This document shows positions 27,053 to 36,033 of a stretch of DNA of 47,248 bases, piece after piece. The translations under genes and the position numbers were made by a program. Within the stretch, counting starts at the first letter, position 1. Every line of letters begins with the position of its first letter. A model generated the notes under the pieces. That model saw only the letters and a list, made by a program, of their open reading frames with translations, was not told the DNA's origin and ran no database searches. The stretch covers positions 1 through 47,248 of the forward strand of contig CAMDXA010000014.1 of assembly GCA_945878065.1 (NCBI GenBank). Direction: 5' to 3'. The DNA comes from Bordetella parapertussis. GTDB lineage: Bacteria; Pseudomonadota; Gammaproteobacteria; Burkholderiales; Burkholderiaceae_C.

Positions 27053-28216
27053 ATGGACAGTTCTTCTCACAATGCTCGGGTTGACAAAGACCCTGACCCA
27101 CACCACTGGCGCGATTGGCTGCGCCTTGGCATCACCCCCTTACTGGGTGCGCAAGCGCAGCGCACATTGATCAGCGAATTCAGACATCCCGCCGCCGTGT
27201 TTGCGCAACCGGTGTCGATATTGCAGCGGTTTGTGAATGAGGCGCAAGCCCGGTCCTTGCAACGCATACCGCCCGAGTGGGAGGCCATTTGTGAACGCAC
27301 CCAAGCGTGGTTGGATACAACACCGCAAGGGATACAACAAGAGGTTTGGGGCTGGGACCATCCGCGCTACCCCGAGTCTTTGCGCAACATCGATGAACCG
27401 CCATGGGTTTTGTTTGCACAGGGTCAGTTGCAGCATGCATGCTGGCAGGGTGTAGCGATGGTCGGCAGCCGCAACCCGACACCGCAGGGCAAAGAAAACG
27501 CACGTCGCTTTGCCAGCCAGTTGCAGCAATCGGGTTGCTGCATTGTGTCGGGCTTGGCGATGGGCATAGACGCAGCCGCGCATCAAGGGGCCATGGAGAC
27601 CGCCAACAGCGAACGCTGTGTCACGGTCGCTGTGGTGGGCTGTGGTCTAGACTTGGTGTACCCAAGACAAAACCACAGCTTGGCCAAGCAAGTGGCGCAA
27701 CACGGTTGGCTGCTCAGCGAGTTGCCGCCGGGCACACCGCCGTTGCCGCACCATTTCCCCAGGCGAAATCGCTTGATTGCAGGTTTGAGCCATGGTGTCA
27801 TAGTGGTTGAAGCAGCGCTGAAGTCTGGGTCGTTGATCACGGCAGATTTGGCACTGTCGCAAGGCAAAGAAGTCTTTGCCATTCCGGGATCCATCCATTC
27901 TGTCTTGTCGCGCGGTTGCCATGCTTTGCTGCGGCAAGGCGCCAAGCTGGTAGAAACCGCACAAGATGTGTTGGAAGAATTGCCATTTTTCACCACGGTG
28001 TTGCCCGATACGGTTGCAGTACCCGGAACCACCCCGCCCGCAGATCAGAACCAACTGGCGGTGTGCAAGGCCCTCGGCCATGAACCACAGCACTTTGAAT
28101 CATTGTTGTTGCACAGTGGCCTCACCTTAGAAGACGCATTGATGGCGTTGCAGCAATTGCAAGACCGCAAACGCGTGGTGGCCATGCCGGGCGGTATGTA
28201 CCAATTGATACATTGA
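27053..28216 (+). CDS. dprA: DNA-processing protein A
   Basis: This 387-residue protein loads RecA on incoming single-stranded DNA in natural transformation. It has an N-terminal helical region, a central Rossmann-like fold (about 110-310) with [64 protein letters not shown] and [10 protein letters not shown], and a C-terminal winged helix (about 330-385). The gene is complete. It is followed by smg on the same strand. Confidence 0.93.
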   Translation: MDSSSHNARVDKDPDPHHWRDWLRLGITPLLGAQAQRTLISEFRHPAAVFAQPVSILQRFVNEAQARSLQRIPPEWEAICERTQAWLDTTPQGIQQEVWGWDHPRYPESLRNIDEPPWVLFAQGQLQHACWQGVAMVGSRNPTPQGKENARRFASQLQQSGCCIVSGLAMGIDAAAHQGAMETANSERCVTVAVVGCGLDLVYPRQNHSLAKQVAQHGWLLSELPPGTPPLPHHFPRRNRLIAGLSHGVIVVEAALKSGSLITADLALSQGKEVFAIPGSIHSVLSRGCHALLRQGAKLVETAQDVLEELPFFTTVLPDTVAVPGTTPPADQNQLAVCKALGHEPQHFESLLLHSGLTLEDALMALQQLQDRKRVVAMPGGMYQLIH

Positions 28217-28306
28217 GACATCGCAAATTGTGCACACACCAACATCGATAAAACCATGCGCCAATGCACTCGACAGGGCTTCCTTAAAAAAGGGTATATT
28301 GATGCC

Positions 28307-28795
28307 ATGTTTGATGTTCTTGTGTATGTGTACGAACACTATTGGCGCGGTGACGTTTGTCCCGAATTGCCGCTCCTGGGTCGCAAGCTCAGCGCTGCAG
28401 GATTCGACGCCGATGAAATTCAACAAGCCTTGTCCTGGTTGGCGGGCCTCAACAGCGCCGCGCAACATGCTGACTTGATTCAGCTGCAACCACCGCGCAT
28501 GCCGTCCCCCTATGTGCAATCACCGCTGAGTATGCGTATTTATTCTGATGCCGAGCAAAAACACTTGGGCTCAGAATGCTTGGGCTTCATGACCTTCATG
28601 GAAAGCGCTGGCATCATGTCAGCGCAAATGCGTGAAATCGTGGTGGACCGCGCCATGGCCGTGACCGATCATCCTGTCGAATTGGACGATTTAAAGATCA
28701 TTGTGCTGATGGTGTTTTGGAGCGCAGGCATCGAACCTGACGCACTGGTGCTCGATGAATTGTGTGAGGATAACCAAGACCGATTGGCCCACTGA
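28307..28795 (+). CDS. smg: Smg/DUF494 family protein
   Basis: This 162-residue cytoplasmic protein of the DUF494 family has the typical start FDVLVYVYEHYWRG and ends with a helical LDDLKIIVLMVFWSAG region. The family is conserved next to dprA in beta- and gammaproteobacteria but its function is not established. The ATG at 28307 is chosen as the family start; an in-frame ATG at 28256 adds unrelated residues. A strong terminator follows. Confidence 0.88.
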   Translation: MFDVLVYVYEHYWRGDVCPELPLLGRKLSAAGFDADEIQQALSWLAGLNSAAQHADLIQLQPPRMPSPYVQSPLSMRIYSDAEQKHLGSECLGFMTFMESAGIMSAQMREIVVDRAMAVTDHPVELDDLKIIVLMVFWSAGIEPDALVLDELCEDNQDRLAH

Positions 28796-28812
28796 GTGGC
28801 TTCAGCGGAGCG

Positions 28813-28842
28813 CAAAAAAAGGCAGCCTAGGCTGCCTTTTTT
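28813..28842. terminator. Bidirectional rho-independent terminator between smg and secF
   Basis: The perfect 16-base palindrome GGCAGCCTAGGCTGCC (28821-28836) is preceded by a run of A and followed by a run of T, so it works for both the + strand smg transcript and the - strand secF transcript that converge here. Confidence 0.9.
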
Positions 28843-28866
28843 ACAGGAACTGGTTTCGGTGGGCCC

Positions 28867-29826
28867 TTAAACCATCGCACCGGCATTCGGGTCGTTCGGG
28901 TCTTCGTCGGGACCGTCTTTTTTCACAACCTTGATCAGGTCTTCACGCTTGATGCCTAGCCACATGGCGATGGCTGCCGCGACAAACACTGATGAGTAAA
29001 TACCAAACAAGATACCGATGGTCAACGCCAGCGCAAAGTAATGCAGCGTGGCACCACCGAACAGCAACATAGACAGCACCATCAACTGGGTGCTGCCGTG
29101 CGTGATGATGGTGCGACTGATGGTCGAAGTGATGGCGTTGTCGATGATTTCTACCGTGTTCATTTTGCGAAAGCGCCGGAAGTTTTCTCGTACCCGGTCA
29201 AAAATCACCACCGATTCGTTCACCGAATAACCCAGCACGGCCAACACCGCCGCCAGCACTGGCAATGAAAACTCCCATTGGAAAAAGGCGAAAAAACCGA
29301 GAATGATGATGACGTCATGCAAATTGGCAATGATGCCTGCGACCGCGTATTTCCATTCAAAGCGAATGGCCAAGTAAATCATGATGCCCACCACCACAAA
29401 GGCCAGGGCTTTCAAGCCGTCAATGGCGAGTTCGTCACCCACTTGCGGTCCGACAAATTCGCTGCGCTTGAGCGTCGCCTGCTCATCGGTTTGTTTGAGC
29501 GCAGTCATGACGCGCGTGCTTTGCTCGGTGGCGGTTGAGCCTTTGGCGGCAGGCATGCGAATGAGCACATCGCGCGCCGAGCCAAAGTGCTGCACTTGAA
29601 CATCGGTGTAACCCAAGCCAGCAATACGTTCGCGCATCGGGTCCAGCGCCACCGGCTGGCTAAAGCTGACTTCCATCAGCGTGCCGCCGGTGAATTCGAC
29701 CGACAAATGCAAACCCCTGCTGAACAGAAAAAACACCGCCAGAAAAAACGTGAGGAATGAGACCGCGTTAAAAATCAGCGCATGGCGCATGAACGGGATG
29801 TCGCGTTTGATTTTGAAAAATTCCAT
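28867..29826 (-). CDS. secF: Protein translocase subunit SecF
   Basis: This 319-residue inner-membrane protein has six membrane helices and a periplasmic domain after the first. IPFMRHALIFNAVSFLTF is the N-terminal helix, VEFTGGTLMEVSF follows, and VLGYSVNESVVIFDRVREN is the conserved RND-type region in helix 4. With SecD it uses the proton gradient to pull exported proteins through SecYEG. It is the last gene of yajC-secD-secF. Confidence 0.95.
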   Translation of the reverse strand: MEFFKIKRDIPFMRHALIFNAVSFLTFFLAVFFLFSRGLHLSVEFTGGTLMEVSFSQPVALDPMRERIAGLGYTDVQVQHFGSARDVLIRMPAAKGSTATEQSTRVMTALKQTDEQATLKRSEFVGPQVGDELAIDGLKALAFVVVGIMIYLAIRFEWKYAVAGIIANLHDVIIILGFFAFFQWEFSLPVLAAVLAVLGYSVNESVVIFDRVRENFRRFRKMNTVEIIDNAITSTISRTIITHGSTQLMVLSMLLFGGATLHYFALALTIGILFGIYSSVFVAAAIAMWLGIKREDLIKVVKKDGPDEDPNDPNAGAMV

Positions 29827-29877
29827 GGTGTTTCCTTGTTCGTCAGGGCTGCGGCTGCAACGTCAGATGGGGTGTTG

Positions 29878-31776
29878 TCAGTCGCCCTTGGCGCGTTCAA
29901 TGGCTTTGTGGGTCAAATCGTCAGGACGCCACACGGTACCGATGGATACCGATTGCAAACGTTTTTGGCGGCCATACCAAAGGTTGACCAAACCGCGCGA
30001 GAAAAACACGGCGGAGAACATGCTGGTGAGAATGCCCAAGCAATGCACCACCGCGAAACCGCGCACCGGACCAGAGCCAAATGCCAGCAAAGCCAAGCCG
30101 GCAATCAAGGTGGTGACGTTGGAATCCAGAATGGTGGACCACGCGCGGTCATAGCCAATGTGGATGGCGGTTTGCGGCGCTGCGCCGTTGCGCAACTCTT
30201 CACGAACACGCTCGTTGATCAGCACATTGGCGTCAATTGCCATGCCCAGCACCAGCGCCATCGCGGCCATGCCAGGCAGTGTGAGTGTGGCTTGCAACAT
30301 GGACAGTACAGCGACCAGCAGCAGCAAATTGACCGCCAGCGCAATGCTTGAAATGACACCAAACAACATGTAATAAATGCACATGAACAGAGCCACCGCG
30401 GCAAAGCCCCAAGTGACACTGTTGAATCCTTTCGCGATGTTTTCAGCGCCCAAGGAGGGGCCGATGGTGCGTTCTTCAATGATTTCCATGGGCGCAGCCA
30501 GTGAACCGGCGCGCAGCAACAACGCCGTGTCAGCCGCTTCCATGGAGGTCATGCTGCCTGAAATTTGAACCCGTCCGCCACCAATTTCAGTGCGGATGAC
30601 CGGCGCAGTCACCACCTCGCCCTTGCCTTTTTCAAACAGCAAAATCGCCATGCGTTTGCCAACGTTTTCACGCGTCACATCTTTGAAAATTCGCGCGCCC
30701 TTGGCGTCTAGCGTCAGGTGCACCGCAGCTTCTTGGGTTTGGGTGTCAAAACCTGGTTGCGCATCGGTCAGGTTTTCGCCAGTCAGCACCACTTGCTTTT
30801 TCACAACCACGCCTTGGCCGTTGCTGTCCAAGTATTTTTCTGTGCCAAACGGCACCATGCCACTGCCTGTTTCGGCCAAACGTGCTTCGCTGCTTTCATC
30901 GACCATGCGAACTTCAAGCGTCGCAGTGCGGCCCAAAATATCTTTGGCTTTGGCGGTGTCTTGCACACCAGGCAGTTGCACCACGATGCGGTCCAGGCCC
31001 TGTTGTTGAATCACCGGTTCGGCCACGCCGAGTTCGTTGATTCGGTTGTGCAGCGTGGTGATGTTTTGTTTCAGCGCTTGGTCTTGCACGCGACGCGCGG
31101 CTTCGGGTTTTAGCTTGGCGTTGATGCCGATGCCACTGCCAGCGATTGGGGCTGCAGTGGTATCCAGTTCGGGAAACTGGTCACGGATCAGCACAGAGGC
31201 GGCATCCGCGCCTGCCTGATCGCTGAACACAATGTCAATGTCTTGGCCGTTGCGCGAAATACCGCCATGGCGGATGGATTTCTCACGCATGGCGGTGCGC
31301 AAATCGCCCGCCGTGGCTTCGGCCTTTTTGGTGAGCGCCGCTTGCATGTCCACTTGCAACATGAAGTGCACACCACCGCGTAAATCGAGGCCCAAATACA
31401 TGGGAGCGGCGCGTAAGCTGCTGAGCCACGTGGGCGTGCGCGCAATCAGATTGAGCGCCACGATGTAAGACGGGTTCTCGGCATCGGTATTCAGCGTGCG
31501 TTGAATCGCGTCTTTGGCCTTGAGTTGCTGGTCAGTGGTGTCAAACCGCACGCGCAGAGAATTGTTTTCAAGGCTGATCAGTTCCGGTGTGAGCCCGGCG
31601 ACTTTCAGCGCATCCTCTACTTTGCCTTGGGTGTCTAGGTCAACTTTTGCGCTGCTGCGACCCGGCGACACCTGAACCGCAGGGGCTTCACCGAAAAAGT
31701 TAGGCAACGTGTAGACGGTGCCCAGCAAAACGGCAATGGCAATGACCAGGTATTTCCAGAGTGCGTAACGGTTCAT
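29878..31776 (-). CDS. secD: Protein translocase subunit SecD
   Basis: This 632-residue protein has one N-terminal membrane helix (about 8-27), a large periplasmic P1 domain beginning at LGLDLRGGVHFMLQVDM, and five C-terminal helices with MALVLGMAIDANVLINERVREE, the conserved proton-relay region. It partners SecF and YajC in driving late steps of protein export. The length is normal and the gene is complete. A 51-base gap separates it from secF. Confidence 0.95.
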   Translation of the reverse strand: MNRYALWKYLVIAIAVLLGTVYTLPNFFGEAPAVQVSPGRSSAKVDLDTQGKVEDALKVAGLTPELISLENNSLRVRFDTTDQQLKAKDAIQRTLNTDAENPSYIVALNLIARTPTWLSSLRAAPMYLGLDLRGGVHFMLQVDMQAALTKKAEATAGDLRTAMREKSIRHGGISRNGQDIDIVFSDQAGADAASVLIRDQFPELDTTAAPIAGSGIGINAKLKPEAARRVQDQALKQNITTLHNRINELGVAEPVIQQQGLDRIVVQLPGVQDTAKAKDILGRTATLEVRMVDESSEARLAETGSGMVPFGTEKYLDSNGQGVVVKKQVVLTGENLTDAQPGFDTQTQEAAVHLTLDAKGARIFKDVTRENVGKRMAILLFEKGKGEVVTAPVIRTEIGGGRVQISGSMTSMEAADTALLLRAGSLAAPMEIIEERTIGPSLGAENIAKGFNSVTWGFAAVALFMCIYYMLFGVISSIALAVNLLLLVAVLSMLQATLTLPGMAAMALVLGMAIDANVLINERVREELRNGAAPQTAIHIGYDRAWSTILDSNVTTLIAGLALLAFGSGPVRGFAVVHCLGILTSMFSAVFFSRGLVNLWYGRQKRLQSVSIGTVWRPDDLTHKAIERAKGD

Positions 31777-31785
31777 GGCGATGAC

Positions 31786-32118
31786 TTATTTAATAGTGCC
31801 TTTGGGCAGCACTTGAATCACCGCGCTGCGTTGTAACTGCAGCACCACGCCGTTGCCGACCTCCAAACCAATTTGGTTGTCGCCCAACTGAGCGATCTTG
31901 CCGAGCATGCCGCCGGTGGTGACCACTTCATCGCCTTTGGCCAGCGCTTCGAGCATGGCTTTGAGCTCTTTTTGGCGCTTCATTTGCGGGCGGATCATGA
32001 TGAAATACAGCACCACAAACATCAGCACCAGCGGCAGCATGCTCATGAGGGATGACGATAAATCGCTAGCAGGCGCAGCAGCGGGGGCAGATTGGGCGTA
32101 GGCGGAAGATATGAGCAC
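31786..32118 (-). CDS. yajC: Sec translocon accessory protein YajC
   Basis: This 110-residue small membrane protein has one hydrophobic helix (about 25-45, MLPLVLMFVVLYFIMIRPQ) followed by KRQKELKAMLEALAKGDEVVTTGGMLGKI, the family signature, and a short cytoplasmic domain. It is the first gene of yajC-secD-secF, nine bases before secD. Confidence 0.93.
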   Translation of the reverse strand: MLISSAYAQSAPAAAPASDLSSSLMSMLPLVLMFVVLYFIMIRPQMKRQKELKAMLEALAKGDEVVTTGGMLGKIAQLGDNQIGLEVGNGVVLQLQRSAVIQVLPKGTIK

Positions 32119-32311
32119 GAAAATTCTCCGTAAATAGGCAACCGGCGATTGTATGCGGTTGGTATGACCTGTCGGTTTGTGTGTGTCTGTTTGAAAACCC
32201 GTGATTTCGCGGGTTCAGGCCAAAAGCGTACAGACACACTTGCCGGCAAAAAAGTGCTGCACAAAAAGCCAAAATTGAAGATCAATTTTTCTTCAATACC
32301 TCGCCATACAC
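32119..32311. promoter_or_regulatory. Divergent yajC / papain-like gene region with nested inverted repeats
   Basis: This 193-base region holds a - strand -10-like TACAAT (complement of 32152-32157) for yajC. It also has a perfect ten-base inverted repeat (GTGTGTCTGT at 32181-32190, ACAGACACAC at 32230-32239) enclosing an inner hairpin AACCCG/CGGGTT (32196-32201, 32210-32215), and a separate perfect pair ATTGAAGA/TCTTCAAT (32274-32281, 32290-32297) just before the + strand gene. These are likely operators or RNA structures; no protein can be assigned. Confidence 0.45.
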
Positions 32312-32860
32312 ATGACCAGCTACGCCTACATACGCCCGCAGATGAAAACCGGTGACCTGCTGTTTTGGCGCAACCACAAGGGCGGCCCCACCATCGGCTA
32401 CCTGGAGCGATTCATCGTGCAAGCGGGCACCATGTCGCCCTACATCCATGTCGGCATGTGCTGGGTGGAAGGCGGGCGCGTGTGGGTGATGGAGATCACC
32501 ACCCGAGGCTGTGCGCCCAGGCTGCTGTCACTGACCGGCGACTTTGCTTGGATCGCCGCACCACAAGCCCTGAGCAAAGAAGCCCTGTGGCGAGCACAAA
32601 GCTTCTTCGGCGAATGGACCTACTCGCGCTGGCAAGCATTCACAGGCTGGCTGGGCCGACTCCCCATCGGCAAAGACCTGCAAGGCCAATGCGCCGAATA
32701 CGTGCTGACCATCTTGAACGACTGCGAACACCTGAAGTTCACCAACCCCACCGCCACCCCGCAAGGCGTGGCCGATGCAGCCCTGATGCAATGGCAAACC
32801 CCCTTGCTGCACGTGAGCAACCCCAAGCGTGACAGCATTTATCCGCCGGATATGGGGTGA
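32312..32860 (+). CDS. Permuted papain-like / NlpC-P60-type amidase, putative
   Basis: This is a 182-residue protein without a signal peptide. The order of motifs suggests a circularly permuted NlpC/P60 (YiiX/YaeF-like) fold: GDLLFWR (14-20), a histidine in SPYIHVGMCW (H46) and a late cysteine in GQCAEYVLTIL (C127). In the permuted family the histidine comes before the nucleophile, as here. Such enzymes hydrolyse amide or ester bonds in peptidoglycan, lipids or tail-assembly proteins; phage versions are common. It is a lone gene between yajC and topB with no other phage gene nearby. No good ribosome site precedes the ATG; an in-frame ATG at 32342 is an alternative. Confidence 0.55.
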   Translation: MTSYAYIRPQMKTGDLLFWRNHKGGPTIGYLERFIVQAGTMSPYIHVGMCWVEGGRVWVMEITTRGCAPRLLSLTGDFAWIAAPQALSKEALWRAQSFFGEWTYSRWQAFTGWLGRLPIGKDLQGQCAEYVLTILNDCEHLKFTNPTATPQGVADAALMQWQTPLLHVSNPKRDSIYPPDMG

Positions 32861-32877
32861 TTTCTAGCGGCATCTGA

Positions 32878-32932
32878 AGCAGGTCGGCCGTAGCCGACGT
32901 TGCGCAAGCGTGGAGGCGAGGCCGAGCCTGCT
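32878..32932. other. Structured G+C-rich inverted repeat between the papain-like gene and topB
   Basis: Arms AGCAGGTCGGCC and GGCCGAGCCTGCT pair over twelve positions with one bulged G. Inside the left part a second hairpin GTCGGC-CGTA-GCCGAC can form instead. No T tract follows. It lies between converging genes and may be a terminator-like or REP-like element; only one copy is seen in this window. Confidence 0.45.
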
Positions 32933-32997
32933 TCGGGCGCGGTGTATCAAAAGTCTCTAAGAAACCAAGTAAGAGCTAAGCAAAGCTACCGAGTGAA

Positions 32998-35949
32998 TCA
33001 ACTCAAATGCGCCCCAATCAAGCCCGCCAACTCAAACATCCCCACTGAATCCTTGCCAAACACGGTTTTGAGTTTGGCGTCGCATTGGATGGTGCGTTTG
33101 TCTTTCGGGTCTTGCAAGTTGTTGGCCTTGATGTAGTCCCACAGCTTTTTCATCACCTCGGTACGGGCCACGGCCTCATTGCCGATCACCGCTGCCAAAG
33201 CCGCGCTTGGCGCTTTGCCTGCTGCGGCTTTGCGCGGGGCTTTGGGCTTGGCTTCTTTCACAGCCTTGGCCGCTTTTTTGGCCGCAGGCGTTTTCTTGCC
33301 GGGCATGGCTTTGCCTGCCGCTTTCGCCAGCGCAGCGGTGGTTGGCGCGCCGCCTTTTTTCGGGTACTTGCTTGGCTCGAACGCGAAACTCACTTTGCCG
33401 GCTTCCGCGTCGTAGGCCAGGTAGGCTTTGAACGCGCGGCGGGTGCGCATAGACACAAACTTTTCCAGCAAATCGGTTTTGCCTTCATTCAGCAGTTTTC
33501 TCACCTGGTCGTGTTCAATCACTTGTTGCAGGATGACGCGGCCGGTTTTGAAATCACAACTCGGGGTGGGCTGGGCGTTGGTCGGCACGGATTTGCTGCA
33601 CACATAGTTCGCGCCGTGCTCGTGCACCGGGCTGCCGCACTTGGGGCAAGCGCCCAGGTTTTCAGCGTCGCCAAACTCCACAATCTCGCCGCTCTCGGCG
33701 TTTTTGTCGTCGCCGAAATCAAACTCCAGCTTCCAGTTTTTGTCTTCGTCGCTGAATTTCAATGCAATCTCGGCGGCGAACGGCCAACCTGCTTTAGAGC
33801 GAAAACCATCGAGCGGCCCGATTTTCTTGTCGTGCACAAACTGCTCCACCTCGGCAGGCTCAAAGGTGCGCCCGGCCGGTGTTTTGCCGAACGAAAAGCC
33901 GCAGCCCGGGCCTTCGGTTTCGCCCTCGGCATTGACTTTGGCCACCGCGCCAGGCTTGCCGATGCAGGTGTAACGGCGGTAATTTTCTTTCACCACACCG
34001 CCGCAATTCGGGCAGGGCGTGGTCAGCGTGGCGTAGTCGCCGGGAATGGTGTCGCGGTCGTATTCCTTGGCTTTTTTCACCATGCGCCCGGTCATCTCGG
34101 CAATGTCTTGCATAAAGGCTTCGCGCGACAGCTTGCCTTTTTCCATTTGCGAGAGTTTGAATTCCCAGTCGCCGGTCAGGTCGGCGCGTGAAAGTTCTTC
34201 TACGCCCAAGCCGCGCAGCAAGGTCATGAGTTGAAACGCTTTGGCGGTCGGTATCAATTCGCGGCCTTCGCGCAACATGTATTTTTCGTTCAGCAAACCT
34301 TCGATGATGGAAGAGCGCGTGGCCGGTGTGCCCAAGCCTTTTTCCTGCATGGCCTCGCGCAGCTCATCGTCTTCCACGGTTTTGCCCGCACCTTCCATTG
34401 CGCCCAGCAACGTGGCCTCGCTGTAGCGCGCAGGCGGACGGGTTTTCAGGCCTTTGGGTTCGGCATCGTCAACCCGCGGTTGTTCACCGGCGGCCAGTTT
34501 CACCAGAATCTTGCCGGACTCTTTGTCTTCTTCCTCGTCCACTTCTTTGCCGTAAATCGCTTGCCAGCCCGGATCAATCAACACGCGCCCGGTGGTTTTG
34601 AAATGGTGGTCTTTGCCCGCAGCAGACACTTGGCTGATGCGCGTGGTGTCCATGAATTGCGCAGCCGGATAGAACACGGCGATGAAGCGGCGCACCACGA
34701 AGTCGTACAGCTTTTGTTCTGCGTCGGACAAACCGCTGGGCGCTTCCAGCGTGGGAATGATGGCAAAGTGATCGCTGACCTTGGTGTTGTCAAACACCTT
34801 CTTTGTTGGCTTGATATAGCCCTCGGCGATAGCGGTTTTGGCAAACGGTGCCAGGTGGCCCATGCTGCTCTTGGCCAGCATTTGCATGGTGTCTTTGACG
34901 GTCGGCAAATAGTCTTCCGGCAAATGGCGCGAATCGGTACGCGGGTAGGTCAGCGCTTTGTGGCGTTCGTACAGGTTTTGCGCCAGCGACAAGGTGGTTT
35001 TCGCAGAAAAACCGAAACGGCCATTGGCCTCGCGCTGCAAGCTGGTCAGATCGAACAAACCCGGGCTGCCTTTGCTGCTGGGCTTGCTCTCTTCGGTGAC
35101 CGTGGCGGTTTGTTTGCGCACTGCGTCGGCGATGGCTTTGGCTTCTGCCAGCGTCCACACACGGTCTTCTTTTTTCTCGGCGTCGTCCGCGTCTTTTTTG
35201 TGTTGCGGGTTGAACCATTTGCCCGCGTAAGTGCCGGCGGCGGCGCCAAACTGCGCGTGGATCTCCCAGAAGTCGCGGCTGATGAATTTGCGGATCAGTT
35301 CTTCGCGCTCGACCACGACCGACAGCGTCGGCGTTTGCACCCGACCGACGGTGGTGAGGAAAAAACCGCCGTCGCGCGAATTGAACGCGGTGAACGCGCG
35401 GGTGCCGTTGATGCCGACCAGCCAATCGGCTTCGGAGCGGCTGCGTGCTGCATCCGCCAAACCTTGCATTTGCGCGGCGGTGCGCAAACTGCCGAAACCG
35501 TCGCGTATGGCTTGCGGTGTCATCGACTGCAACCACAGGCGTTTGACTGGTTTATCCAGCGATTTTTTACCGCCGGCGTATTGTTCAATCAAACGAAAGA
35601 TCAGCTCGCCTTCGCGGCCCGCGTCACACGCATTGATGATGGCGCTCACGTCTTTGCGCTTGGCTTGCTTGACCACGGCGGCCAAGCGAGATTTGGTTTT
35701 TTCGACCGGCTTCAAATCGAAATACGGTGGAATGACCGGCAGGTGGGCAAAACTCCATTTGCCGCGTTTCACATCGAATTCTTCGGGTGCTTGAATTTCT
35801 ACCAAGTGACCGACCGCGCTGGTGACCACATAGGTATCGTTTTCAAAATGGTCGTCATGCTTTTCAAACTTGCCTGCGGTCGGGGTGAGCGCTTTGACAA
35901 TGTCTTGCGCCACAGATGGCTTTTCGGCGATGACCAGGGTTTTACTCAT
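32998..35949 (-). CDS. topB: DNA topoisomerase III with histone H1-like tail and C-terminal SWIB domain
   Basis: This is a 983-residue type IA topoisomerase. The N-terminal TOPRIM domain starts LVIAEKPSVAQDI and has DAGREGE. The active-site tyrosine is Y335 in LTYPRTDSRHLP. Two zinc-finger-like cysteine clusters lie near residues 645 (CPNCGG) and 768 (CPKCGS). Residues 861-914 are a lysine/alanine linker (15 K and 18 A in 54) resembling a histone H1 tail. Residues 915-983 are a SWIB/MDM2 domain (KKLWDYIKANNLQDPKDKR). The enzyme decatenates and relaxes DNA through single-strand passage. The start at 35949 gives the standard MSKTLVIAEK; the in-frame extension to 36063 is not needed. E. coli TopB (about 650 residues) lacks these C-terminal parts. 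Confidence 0.93.
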   Translation of the reverse strand: MSKTLVIAEKPSVAQDIVKALTPTAGKFEKHDDHFENDTYVVTSAVGHLVEIQAPEEFDVKRGKWSFAHLPVIPPYFDLKPVEKTKSRLAAVVKQAKRKDVSAIINACDAGREGELIFRLIEQYAGGKKSLDKPVKRLWLQSMTPQAIRDGFGSLRTAAQMQGLADAARSRSEADWLVGINGTRAFTAFNSRDGGFFLTTVGRVQTPTLSVVVEREELIRKFISRDFWEIHAQFGAAAGTYAGKWFNPQHKKDADDAEKKEDRVWTLAEAKAIADAVRKQTATVTEESKPSSKGSPGLFDLTSLQREANGRFGFSAKTTLSLAQNLYERHKALTYPRTDSRHLPEDYLPTVKDTMQMLAKSSMGHLAPFAKTAIAEGYIKPTKKVFDNTKVSDHFAIIPTLEAPSGLSDAEQKLYDFVVRRFIAVFYPAAQFMDTTRISQVSAAGKDHHFKTTGRVLIDPGWQAIYGKEVDEEEDKESGKILVKLAAGEQPRVDDAEPKGLKTRPPARYSEATLLGAMEGAGKTVEDDELREAMQEKGLGTPATRSSIIEGLLNEKYMLREGRELIPTAKAFQLMTLLRGLGVEELSRADLTGDWEFKLSQMEKGKLSREAFMQDIAEMTGRMVKKAKEYDRDTIPGDYATLTTPCPNCGGVVKENYRRYTCIGKPGAVAKVNAEGETEGPGCGFSFGKTPAGRTFEPAEVEQFVHDKKIGPLDGFRSKAGWPFAAEIALKFSDEDKNWKLEFDFGDDKNAESGEIVEFGDAENLGACPKCGSPVHEHGANYVCSKSVPTNAQPTPSCDFKTGRVILQQVIEHDQVRKLLNEGKTDLLEKFVSMRTRRAFKAYLAYDAEAGKVSFAFEPSKYPKKGGAPTTAALAKAAGKAMPGKKTPAAKKAAKAVKEAKPKAPRKAAAGKAPSAALAAVIGNEAVARTEVMKKLWDYIKANNLQDPKDKRTIQCDAKLKTVFGKDSVGMFELAGLIGAHLS

Positions 35950-35980
35950 GAATGTGTTCCTTGCATACAATTGGCTTTCT

Positions 35981-36010
35981 CGCGTGCGCGCGCACGCGCA
36001 CATGTACGTA
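35981..36010. promoter_or_regulatory. 30-bp alternating pyrimidine-purine tract (Z-DNA-prone) in the topB/SET promoter region
   Basis: Thirty consecutive bases alternate pyrimidine and purine without a break. The first 18 form a perfect palindrome, CGCGTGCGCGCGCACGCG, and the rest is CACATGTACGTA with one extra C-A step. Such runs, especially CG-rich ones, flip to left-handed Z-DNA under negative supercoiling, and the palindrome can form a cruciform. It sits 31 bases before topB and 23 before the SET gene, where core promoter parts would be expected. Confidence 0.6.
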
Positions 36011-36033
36011 TTCAACTTAACAGAGTTTTCAAC

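Noticed and set aside
33085..34191. Open frame of 368 codons on the + strand opposite topB
   Set aside because: Shadow of a GC-rich topoisomerase gene; phenylalanine-, histidine- and glycine-rich with no motif.
34231..36033. Long + strand open frame running into the SET domain
   Set aside because: The first 600 codons are antisense to topB and have no family resemblance; only the last 157 codons from the TTG at 36034 form the SET protein.
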